DNA from: Marinobacter gudaonensis
Lineage (GTDB): Bacteria > Pseudomonadota > Gammaproteobacteria > Pseudomonadales > Oleiphilaceae
Assembly (NCBI RefSeq): GCF_900115175.1
Contig: NZ_FOYV01000001.1
Coordinates: 186,001-250,000 of the forward strand
Direction: 5' to 3'
Length of the DNA: 64,000 bases
In this document: one piece after another, positions 1 through 6,645 of the stretch
Numbering within the stretch: the stretch's first letter is position 1
Layout of the letters: each line of letters begins with the position of its first letter
Notes under the pieces: model-generated
Database searches by the model: none
What the model was told of the DNA's origin: nothing
The model's input: the letters and a program-made list of their open reading frames with translations, nothing else
Made by a program: the position numbers and the translations under genes

Positions 1-1
1 C

Positions 2-214
2 CTGGTGATGGAGATCAAGCCCCATCGCAAGGAAGTTGACCCCAAATACGATTACCTGATGGATGCCCCGGAGCGGGATCCGGAAGGTAATCCCACGGTG
101 ATCCGTTACAGTCGCAAGACCAAGGAACAGTACGTGATGTCGGAGAAGGATGGCAAAGCGACAGGCTGGTCGGCGTGGTATGTGAACGGGAAGTGGCAGC
201 CCAAAGAGAAGTAG
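2..214 (+). CDS. Partial or small hypothetical protein, C-terminal part
   Basis: The frame is open to the left edge of the window, so this is probably the 3' end of a gene that starts outside; an internal GTG at 5 and ATG at 8 lack a visible ribosome-binding site. The visible 70 or so residues are hydrophilic and charged, rich in Lys, Asp, Glu, Tyr and Trp, and end in Trp-Gln-Pro-Lys-Glu-Lys. No signal peptide or membrane segment is seen in this part. I do not recognise the family and give no function. A perfect 10-bp inverted repeat lies just downstream, before the convergent oxidoreductase gene. Confidence 0.5.
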   Translation: MVMEIKPHRKEVDPKYDYLMDAPERDPEGNPTVIRYSRKTKEQYVMSEKDGKATGWSAWYVNGKWQPKEK

Positions 215-229
215 CGCGACTCCTCAATT

Positions 230-254
230 CCCCTCTCCCGCCAGGGGAGAGGGG
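230..254. repeat. GC-rich hairpin between convergent genes
   Basis: CCCCTCTCCC (230-239) pairs perfectly with GGGAGAGGGG (245-254) across a 5-base loop. It lies between the stop codons of two convergent genes. There is no T-run on either side, so it is either a weak bidirectional transcription barrier or a small dispersed intergenic repeat. Confidence 0.4.
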
Positions 255-273
255 GCGTTACCACCATTCTCTC

Positions 274-1149
274 CTAGCGAAACTTCCGCAGCCTCTGGAT
301 CAGCGACGACGTATCCCAACGATTCCCGCCCATGGACTGCACGTCTGCGTAGAACTGGTCCACCAGCGCGGTTACCGGCAGTGAGGCGTTGATCTTGCGG
401 GCCTCGTCGAGGCAGAACCCCAGATCCTTGCGCATCCAGTCCACCGCAAAGCCGTGGTTGAATTCGCCGGCAATCATGGTTCCGGAGCGGTTTTCCATCT
501 GCCAGGATTGGGCGGCACCCTTGGAAATCACATCCACCACCTTTTCCACATCCATGCCTGCCTGTTCGGCGAAGTGCAGGGCCTCTGACAGCCCCTGAAC
601 CAGGCCGGCAATGGCAATCTGGTTCACCATCTTGGTTTTCTGTCCGCTACCCACGGGGCCCATCAGGGTGACGGCCCGACCGTAGTTGTCCATCACCGGC
701 TTTGCCTTGGTAAAAGCCGTCTCGGGTCCGCCGCACATAACGGTGAGCTTGCCGTTCTCTGCGCCTTGCTGGCCACCCGACACCGGGGCGTCGATAAAGG
801 CCTGGTTTCGTTCTGCGGCCGCCGCAGACAAGCACTCGGCGATACCAGCGGAGGCCGTCGTGTGGTCAATCAGGATAGCGCCCTCCGGAGCCTTGGCAAT
901 GATGCCGTCGTCGCCCTGGAAGACTTCGACCAGATCCTTGTCTGCGCCCACGCAGGTCATGACAAATTCCGAACCCTGCACGGCCTCCGCGATGGTTTTG
1001 CACGCCGTACCCTGGTATTCGCCGGCCCATTGCTCGGCTTTTGAGGAGGTACGGTTCCATACGCGCACCTGGTAGCCGGCCTTTGCCAGGTGGCCCGCCA
1101 TCGGGTAGCCCATCACGCCCAGGCCAATGAAGGATACTGTCGTTGTCAT
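274..1149 (-). CDS. NAD(P)-dependent 3-hydroxyisobutyrate dehydrogenase-family oxidoreductase
   Basis: The 291-residue product has the usual length and layout of beta-hydroxyacid dehydrogenases (3-hydroxyisobutyrate, tartronate semialdehyde and 6-phosphogluconate-like enzymes). The Rossmann motif GLGVMG is at residues 9-14 and the substrate-binding signature DAPVSGG at 120-126. The catalytic lysine falls near K173 in the stretch GSGQKTKMVN. Such enzymes oxidise a small beta-hydroxyacid to its semialdehyde or aldehyde with NAD(P)+ in the cytoplasm; the exact substrate cannot be told from sequence. The gene appears to stand alone, downstream of gltA and separated from it by a strong terminator, with no valine-catabolism genes nearby to argue for MmsB specifically. 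Start chosen at the ATG just before the Rossmann strand. Confidence 0.9.
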   Translation of the reverse strand: MTTTVSFIGLGVMGYPMAGHLAKAGYQVRVWNRTSSKAEQWAGEYQGTACKTIAEAVQGSEFVMTCVGADKDLVEVFQGDDGIIAKAPEGAILIDHTTASAGIAECLSAAAAERNQAFIDAPVSGGQQGAENGKLTVMCGGPETAFTKAKPVMDNYGRAVTLMGPVGSGQKTKMVNQIAIAGLVQGLSEALHFAEQAGMDVEKVVDVISKGAAQSWQMENRSGTMIAGEFNHGFAVDWMRKDLGFCLDEARKINASLPVTALVDQFYADVQSMGGNRWDTSSLIQRLRKFR

Positions 1150-1282
1150 AGTGATCTCCGCCTGCTGTAAGTTGCTGATTATGATTGGTTGTGAACAGGA
1201 TCGTATAACAGGAAACAGGCAAGAGCATACCGCAGATCCGGCGCTCGTGCTTTTTCGTTTGATAATCTGGCGCGGAAAAAAG

Positions 1283-1310
1283 AAAAGGCCGCTGATCTCA
1301 GCGGCCTTTT
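1283..1310 (-). terminator. Rho-independent terminator of gltA
   Basis: AAAAGGCCGCTGA (1283-1295) and TCAGCGGCCTTTT (1298-1310) form a 13-bp perfect stem around a 2-base core, flanked by an A-run on the left and a T-run on the right. It lies 30 bases past the gltA stop codon on the minus strand. The symmetric A/T flanks could let it work in both directions. Confidence 0.85.
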
Positions 1311-1339
1311 CTGTTCAACCCGGTGTGCCCTGAAGGCAA

Positions 1340-2614
1340 TCAGCTCTGGGGATAGTCCCGCTTGTCTGAACCGGTGTAGAGCTGGCGCGGACGGCCGATG
1401 CGGTAGTTGCCGCTGACCATTTCGTTCCAGTGAGAGAACCAGCCGATGGTGCGGGCCATCGCGAAGATCACTGTGAACATGGAGGTCGGGATGCCAATCG
1501 CCTTCAAAATGATGCCGGAGTAGAAGTCGACGTTCGGGTACAGCTTGCGCTCCACGAAATACTCGTCTTCCAGCGCGATCTTCTCCAGGCGCTGGGCGAT
1601 CTTGAGCAGCGGATCGTTTTCCAGGCCCAGTTCCTGCAGCACTTCGTGGGCAGTCTCGCGCATCACCTTGGCACGCGGATCGAAGTTCTTGTAAACGCGG
1701 TGACCAAAGCCCATCAGGCGGAACGGGTCGTCCTTGTCCTTGGCCTTGGCAATGAACTTCTCGATGTTGGCTTCGTCGCCGATTTCCGCGAGCATGTCCA
1801 GAACCGCTTCGTTGGCACCGCCGTGTGCCGGGCCCCACAGGGCGGCAATGCCGGAGGCGATACACGCGTACGGGTTGGCGCCGGTTGAGCCCGCCAGGCG
1901 TACGGTGGAGGTGGACGCATTCTGTTCGTGGTCTGCGTGCAGGATGAAAATCTTGTCCATGGCCTTGGCCAGGATCGGGTTCGGCTTGTACTCCTCACAG
2001 GGCACGCCGAACATCATCTGCAGGAAGTTCTCGGAGTAGGACAGATCATTGCGCGGGTACATGAACGGCTGACCCAGGCTGTACTTGTAACACCAGGCCG
2101 CGATGGTCGGCATCTTGGCAATCAGGCGGTGGGCCGTGATCTGGCGCTGGGTTTCGTCGGTCACGTCCATCTGGTCGTGGTAGAACGCAGACAGGGCGCC
2201 CACCACGCCGCACATGATGGCCATCGGGTGCGCATCACGGCGGAAGCCGTTGAAGAAATTGCGCATCTGGTCGTGCAGCATGGTGTGGTTTTTGATGGTC
2301 TCGTGGAACTTGCGGTTTTCCTCGGCGCTCGGCAGTTCGCCGTTCAGCAGCAGATAGCAGACTTCGAGATAGTCGGAGTGATCGGCGAGCTGGTCAATAG
2401 GGTAGCCGCGATGAAGGAGAACGCCGTTTGCGCCGTCGATGTAGGTGATGGCTGATTCGCAGGCGGCCGTGGAAACGAATCCCGGATCGTAGGTGAATAC
2501 GCCTTCCTGGACCAGGCCTCGTACGTCAATAACGTCAGGGCCGACGGTGCCGGAGTAGATCGGTAGCTCAATGGACTTGTCCCCCACCGAGAGCGTGGCT
2601 TTCCTGTCGGTCAT
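1340..2614 (-). CDS. gltA: Citrate synthase (type II)
   Basis: Condenses acetyl-CoA and oxaloacetate to citrate, the entry step of the TCA cycle, in the cytoplasm. The 424 residues match the long, NADH-sensitive hexameric type found in Gram-negative bacteria. The catalytic triad is visible: H264 in PAHGGANE, H305 in FGHRVYKN and D363 in NVDFYSG. The gene diverges from the sdh operon across a 512-base region. A good sigma70-type promoter for it is seen at 2738-2765, giving an untranslated leader of roughly 115 bases. A strong terminator follows. GltA divergent from sdhCDAB is the usual arrangement in gammaproteobacteria. Confidence 0.98.
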   Translation of the reverse strand: MTDRKATLSVGDKSIELPIYSGTVGPDVIDVRGLVQEGVFTYDPGFVSTAACESAITYIDGANGVLLHRGYPIDQLADHSDYLEVCYLLLNGELPSAEENRKFHETIKNHTMLHDQMRNFFNGFRRDAHPMAIMCGVVGALSAFYHDQMDVTDETQRQITAHRLIAKMPTIAAWCYKYSLGQPFMYPRNDLSYSENFLQMMFGVPCEEYKPNPILAKAMDKIFILHADHEQNASTSTVRLAGSTGANPYACIASGIAALWGPAHGGANEAVLDMLAEIGDEANIEKFIAKAKDKDDPFRLMGFGHRVYKNFDPRAKVMRETAHEVLQELGLENDPLLKIAQRLEKIALEDEYFVERKLYPNVDFYSGIILKAIGIPTSMFTVIFAMARTIGWFSHWNEMVSGNYRIGRPRQLYTGSDKRDYPQS

Positions 2615-2737
2615 GGTGCTCTCCTATTTATCAGCTTTGACAGCTTTATCTACATGGTTATAGATGCGCATAAAGTCTGGGCCGTTCCCGCTGCACAGAC
2701 TCATGGAAGGCGCGTATTATCGCAAAACTGGCGGCAA

Positions 2738-2765
2738 AATATAGGGCGTTGGCTTTTTTTGTCAA
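2738..2765 (-). promoter_or_regulatory. Sigma70-type promoter for gltA
   Basis: Reading the minus strand, a perfect -35 TTGACA (2765-2760) is followed after 16 bases by TATATT (2743-2738). Predicted transcription starts near 2731, about 117 bases before the gltA start codon. An A-tract fills the first part of the spacer. Confidence 0.7.
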
Positions 2766-2916
2766 TGGAAGGGGCGGGAAAAGTCAGAATTTGACATAGG
2801 TTGTAAATGAGGGATATCACCCATAATGCACGCTGTGGGTACCAAAAGGAGTTGTCAATCATCCTTATAGCTGGCTTAACCCTCTGAAATACCCGGCCCC
2901 GTGCGGCCTTGCAGGT

Positions 2917-2945
2917 TTGTAATTGCTTAGCCTACTCCTTATAAT
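2917..2945 (+). promoter_or_regulatory. Sigma70-type promoter for sdhCDAB
   Basis: TTGTAA (2917-2922) is followed, after a 17-base spacer, by a perfect TATAAT (2940-2945). Predicted transcription starts near 2951-2953, leaving a leader of about 175 bases before the sdhC GTG start. Confidence 0.7.
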
Positions 2946-2949
2946 CCGT

Positions 2950-2977
2950 AGCCCGGAAATGGGGGAACGTCCGGGCT
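2950..2977 (+). other. 5'-terminal hairpin of the sdh transcript
   Basis: AGCCCGGA (2950-2957) pairs perfectly with TCCGGGCT (2970-2977) around a 12-base loop. With the promoter at 2917-2945, this stem would sit almost exactly at the 5' end of the mRNA, where stem-loops are known to protect transcripts from 5'-dependent decay. The protective role here is inference. Confidence 0.45.
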
Positions 2978-3126
2978 CAACCTGTCTATAGCGGGTTTCC
3001 GGTAAGCCTTGCACCCTTCCGAGCCAATCATGCGTCGGCGCTGTGTTGACGTACTGATCCTTACATACCAACCATCCGCACCCGGTTTTCCGGTCCCGCG
3101 GAACCAAGAGAGAGTGTGAGAGCGCT

Positions 3127-3501
3127 GTGAATAGCAAACGACCAGTAAATCTCGATCTCGGCAAGTTTCATTTTCCGCTGCCAGCCATTACGTCCATATT
3201 GCACCGTATCAGCGGCATCATCATTTTTGTTGGTGTTGCGTTCATGCTTTACGGGCTTCAGCTTTCCCTGTCCGGGGAAGAGGGCTTCAGCCGCGTAAGT
3301 GAACTGCTGGACAGCTTCCTTGCCAAGCTGATTATCTGGGGCATCTTGTCTGCTCTGCTGTACCACCTGGTGGCAGGTATCAAGCACCTGTTGATGGATA
3401 TGGGCATTGGTGAAGAGCTTGAGAGCGGCCGCCTCGCCTCGAAGATCACGATTGTGGTTTCCGTCATTCTCATCGTTCTGGCAGGAGTCTGGGTATGGTA
3501 A
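3127..3501 (+). CDS. sdhC: Succinate dehydrogenase cytochrome b556 subunit
   Basis: Membrane-anchor subunit of complex II; with SdhD it binds heme b and ubiquinone in the inner membrane. The 124 residues show the family opening (NSKRPVNLDL), the HRISG segment near residue 26, and three hydrophobic helices at roughly 30-50, 66-86 and 105-124. The H84-containing stretch (LLYHLVAGIKHLLMDMG) is the usual heme-ligand region. A GTG start at 3127 is chosen because the protein then begins as other SdhC proteins do and no ATG fits. The 3' end overlaps sdhD by 7 bases, indicating translational coupling. Confidence 0.95.
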   Translation: MNSKRPVNLDLGKFHFPLPAITSILHRISGIIIFVGVAFMLYGLQLSLSGEEGFSRVSELLDSFLAKLIIWGILSALLYHLVAGIKHLLMDMGIGEELESGRLASKITIVVSVILIVLAGVWVW

Positions 3502-3839
3502 ACAGCGTCACGAACCTGGGTCGCAGCGGTGTCTACGACTGGCTGATCCAGCGGGTAACGGCCTACGTACTTGCTTTGTATACAATTTTTCTTCTTGGTT
3601 TTCTGTTGACCTCGGACGTCAACTACGACACCTGGAATGCGTTGTTCAACCAGACCTGGTTCCGCATCTTCACTCTCATGGCACTGCTTTCCATTGGCGC
3701 GCACGCCTGGGTGGGGCTCTGGACGGTAACCACTGACTACATCAAGGCCATGGGTCCGAGGTTCGTCGTGCAGGCGGCGTGTGGGCTGACCATGTTCGTT
3801 TATGTGGTCTGGGGCATTCAGATTCTTTGGGGGCTTTAA
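3495..3839 (+). CDS. sdhD: Succinate dehydrogenase hydrophobic membrane anchor
   Basis: Second membrane anchor of complex II. It is 114 residues long, with three predicted helices (about 24-42, 57-79 and 90-113) and the conserved SIGAHAWVGLWTV region that contributes the quinone and heme environment. The start overlaps the end of sdhC by 7 bases and the stop lies 3 bases before sdhA, so the four sdh genes are clearly one transcription unit. Length and position match SdhD of other gammaproteobacteria. Confidence 0.95.
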   Translation: MVNSVTNLGRSGVYDWLIQRVTAYVLALYTIFLLGFLLTSDVNYDTWNALFNQTWFRIFTLMALLSIGAHAWVGLWTVTTDYIKAMGPRFVVQAACGLTMFVYVVWGIQILWGL

Positions 3840-3842
3840 TCG

Positions 3843-5615
3843 ATGGCAAATATCAAGACCATGTCCTTTGACGCGATCGTGATCGGCGGCGGCGGTGCCG
3901 GTATGCGTGCTGCCCTCCAGCTGACCGAGTCAGGCGTCGACACCGCGTGTATCACCAAGGTTTTCCCGACCCGCTCTCACACCGTTTCCGCCCAGGGCGG
4001 TATCACCTGCGCGATTGCCAGTGCCGACCCGAACGATGACTGGCGTTGGCATATGTATGATACCGTCAAGGGGTCAGATTACATTGGTGACCAGGACGCC
4101 ATCGAGTACATGTGTTCTGTTGGTCCCCAGGCGGTCTTCGAACTGGAGCACATGGGTCTGCCGTTCTCCCGTACCGAGCAGGGCCGTATCTACCAGCGTC
4201 CGTTCGGCGGTCAGTCCAAGGATTACGGTAAGGGTGGTCAGGCCGCCCGTACCTGTGCCGCCGCCGACCGTACCGGTCATGCGCTGCTGCACACTCTCTA
4301 CCAGGCCAACCTCAAGGGCGGCACCACCTTCCTGAACGAATGGTACGCGGTGGATCTGGTCAAAAACGGTAAAGACGAAGTGGTCGGCGTTGTGGCGATC
4401 GAGATCGAAACCGGCGAAGTGGCTTACGTCAAGTCCAAGGCCACGGTGCTGGCCACCGGTGGTGCTGGCCGTATCTACGCCTCCACCACTAACGCTCTGA
4501 TCAACACCGGCGACGGTATCGGCATGGCGCTGCGCGCCGGCTTCCCGGTGCAGGACATGGAAATGTGGCAGTTCCACCCGACCGGTATTCACGGCGCGGG
4601 CACCCTGGTGACCGAAGGTTGTCGGGGTGAGGGCGGTTACCTGATCAACTCCGAAGGCGAGCGGTTCATGGAGCGCTATGCTCCGAACGCCAAGGATCTC
4701 GCTGGCCGTGACGTAGTGGCCCGCTCCATGGTGATCGAGATACTGGAAGGCCGCGGCTGCGGTCCCGACAAGGATCACGTGCTGCTGAAGCTGGACCACC
4801 TGGGTGAAGAGACCCTGAACCTGCGTCTGCCGGGTATCTGTGAGCTGTCGCGCACCTTTGCGCATGTGGATCCGGTGAAAGAGCCGATCCCGGTTGTGCC
4901 GACCTGCCACTATATGATGGGCGGTATCCCGACCAATGTGGGTGGCCAGGCCCTGACCCAGGATGAAAACGGCAACGACAAGCCGATCCCCGGCCTGTTC
5001 GCCTGTGGCGAAGCCGCCTGCGTATCGGTCCACGGCGCCAACCGTCTGGGCGGCAACTCGCTGCTCGACCTGGTGGTCTTCGGCCGCGCGGCCGGTCTGC
5101 ACATCGAGGAGCAGCTGCGTGGTGGCTTCGAGGTGGACGGCGCCAGCGAAGACGATATCAAGCGTGCCATGGCGCGTCTCGACCGTCTCAACAGTGCCTC
5201 TGAGGGTGAAAGCGTTGCAGAGGTCCGCAAGGATCTCCAGAACTGCATGCAGCTGTACTTCGGCGTGTTCCGTGACGGCAAGAGCATGGAGGAAGGTCTC
5301 AAGAAGCTGGAAGCCATCGGTGAGCGGGTTCGCAAGACCAAGCTGGCCGACACCAGCAGCGCCTTCAACACGGCGCGGATTGAAGCGCTGGAGCTTGATA
5401 ACCTGTACGAAGTGGCCCTGGCCACTGCCGTGTCCGCCTTCGAGCGTAAGGAAAGTCGTGGTGCTCACGCCCGTAACGACTTCACCGAGCGTGACGATGA
5501 AAACTGGCTGAAGCACTCCATGTACTTCCCGCTGGACAAGCGTGTTGGCAAGCGAGATGTAAACTTCGCGCCGAAGACCGTGGACAAGTTTGAGCCGAAG
5601 ATCCGGACTTACTAA
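3843..5615 (+). CDS. sdhA: Succinate dehydrogenase flavoprotein subunit
   Basis: Catalytic subunit that oxidises succinate to fumarate and passes electrons through SdhB to quinone; it lies on the cytoplasmic face of the membrane. The 590 residues carry the FAD-binding GGGGAG motif (15-20) and H46 in [11 protein letters not shown], the residue that forms the covalent bond to FAD. The substrate-binding and proton-relay segments ([14 protein letters not shown]) and the C-terminal motif ending in EPKIRTY are present. It starts 3 bases after sdhD and is followed by sdhB after 14 bases. Confidence 0.98.
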   Translation: MANIKTMSFDAIVIGGGGAGMRAALQLTESGVDTACITKVFPTRSHTVSAQGGITCAIASADPNDDWRWHMYDTVKGSDYIGDQDAIEYMCSVGPQAVFELEHMGLPFSRTEQGRIYQRPFGGQSKDYGKGGQAARTCAAADRTGHALLHTLYQANLKGGTTFLNEWYAVDLVKNGKDEVVGVVAIEIETGEVAYVKSKATVLATGGAGRIYASTTNALINTGDGIGMALRAGFPVQDMEMWQFHPTGIHGAGTLVTEGCRGEGGYLINSEGERFMERYAPNAKDLAGRDVVARSMVIEILEGRGCGPDKDHVLLKLDHLGEETLNLRLPGICELSRTFAHVDPVKEPIPVVPTCHYMMGGIPTNVGGQALTQDENGNDKPIPGLFACGEAACVSVHGANRLGGNSLLDLVVFGRAAGLHIEEQLRGGFEVDGASEDDIKRAMARLDRLNSASEGESVAEVRKDLQNCMQLYFGVFRDGKSMEEGLKKLEAIGERVRKTKLADTSSAFNTARIEALELDNLYEVALATAVSAFERKESRGAHARNDFTERDDENWLKHSMYFPLDKRVGKRDVNFAPKTVDKFEPKIRTY

Positions 5616-5629
5616 GGGGGACGCCGAAA

Positions 5630-6334
5630 ATGTTAGTAAGCCTTTATCGTTACAACCCGGAAACCGACAACGCGCCCTATATGCAGGACGTGGACCTGGA
5701 GCTTCCGGAAGGCAAGGATCTGATGGTTCTGGATGTCCTGAACCTGATCAAGGAGCGCGATCCTTCCATGGCCTACCGTCGCTCCTGCCGTGAAGGCGTG
5801 TGCGGATCCGACGGCATGAACATGAACGGCAAGAACGGCCTGGCGTGCATCACGCCGGTGTCGCAGGTTGTTAAGAACAACAAGCTGGTTCTGCGTCCGC
5901 TGCCGGGCCTGCCGGTCATCCGTGACCTGGTGGTCGACATGAGCCTCTTCTACAAGCAGTACGAGAAGGTCATGCCGTACCTCGTCAACGACAAGCCGGC
6001 ACCGGCCATCGAGCGGCTGCAGTCGCCTGAGGACCGGGAGAAGCTTGATGGCCTGTACGAGTGTATCCTGTGCGCCTGTTGCTCTACCTCCTGCCCGTCG
6101 TTCTGGTGGAATCCGGACAAGTTTGTGGGGCCTGCCGGTCTGCTGCAGGCGTACCGGTTCCTCGCGGACAGCCGGGATACCGCCCAGGAAGAGCGTCTGG
6201 CCAACCTGGACGACCCGTTCAGCGTGTTCCGCTGCCGGGGTATCATGAACTGTGTCAGTGTCTGCCCGAAAGGCCTGAACCCCACAAGGGCTATCGGCCA
6301 CATTCGGAATCTTCTGCTGCAACGGGCTACTTAA
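5630..6334 (+). CDS. sdhB: Succinate dehydrogenase iron-sulfur subunit
   Basis: Electron-transfer subunit linking SdhA to the membrane anchors. The 234 residues show all three cluster motifs. The [2Fe-2S] set is in SCREGVCGSDGMNMNGKNG followed by LAC, the [4Fe-4S] set in CILCACCSTSCPS, and the [3Fe-4S] set in CRGIMNCVSVCPKG. A good ribosome-binding site (AAGGGGG) precedes the ATG. It closes the sdhCDAB unit; a 311-base gap with a hairpin then separates it from sucA. Confidence 0.98.
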   Translation: MLVSLYRYNPETDNAPYMQDVDLELPEGKDLMVLDVLNLIKERDPSMAYRRSCREGVCGSDGMNMNGKNGLACITPVSQVVKNNKLVLRPLPGLPVIRDLVVDMSLFYKQYEKVMPYLVNDKPAPAIERLQSPEDREKLDGLYECILCACCSTSCPSFWWNPDKFVGPAGLLQAYRFLADSRDTAQEERLANLDDPFSVFRCRGIMNCVSVCPKGLNPTRAIGHIRNLLLQRAT

Positions 6335-6645
6335 GCGGCAGGATTGACGACAGACGCTATACTGTTCTGACCAGAGTTGTACCCGGAAGGCCCCGCAAAT
6401 TGCGGGGTCTTCAACGAAAGGCTTATAGTCAAAAGTCTTACCCGGGTGCACACTACGCAAGCCGTGGCGGGAACTTATAAAGTTTTCACCCAGTTTGCTG
6501 AGCACAAAAACCACCGGGGAAAGGAAAACATCCAATGTCGGGTGTGGTGGCCAAAGTCGATCCCGTAAAAACCCGTATTGACTGAGATATACCCCTGGCC
6601 GACCATATCGGGCTCCCCGCACCAGCCCAAGGTGAGCTATTCAAG
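6335..6645 (+). other. Spacer between sdhB and sucA
   Basis: No gene is credible in these 311 bases. A perfect hairpin, CCCCGCA-AAT-TGCGGGG, lies at 6391-6407. It has no T-run, so it looks like an mRNA-processing or attenuating stem more than a full terminator. TATACT at 6358 and TTGACT at 6578 were examined as promoter parts but neither has a partner element at proper spacing. Whether sucA is read from the sdh promoter or from its own is unresolved. Confidence 0.5.

Larger units (their letters stand above)
2615..3126. promoter_or_regulatory. Divergent regulatory region between gltA and sdhC
   Basis: This 512-base gap holds no credible gene. It contains a minus-strand promoter for gltA (2738-2765), a plus-strand promoter for sdhC (2917-2945), and a hairpin right at the predicted start of the sdh transcript (2950-2977). 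A further consensus -35 element, TTGACA at 2791-2796 on the plus strand, has only weak -10 partners (TATCAC at 2815), so a second sdh promoter is possible but unproven. No ArcA, Fur or CRP site could be assigned with confidence by eye. Confidence 0.7.

Noticed and set aside
4074..5516. A 480-codon open frame antisense to sdhA
   Set aside because: Same reasoning: full overlap with a certain gene and shadow-like composition. Similar frames over lpdA, sucC, sucD and uvrC were dropped too.
6352..6606. Promoter candidates for sucA (TATACT at 6358, TTGACT at 6578)
   Set aside because: Neither has a second element at 16-18 bases.
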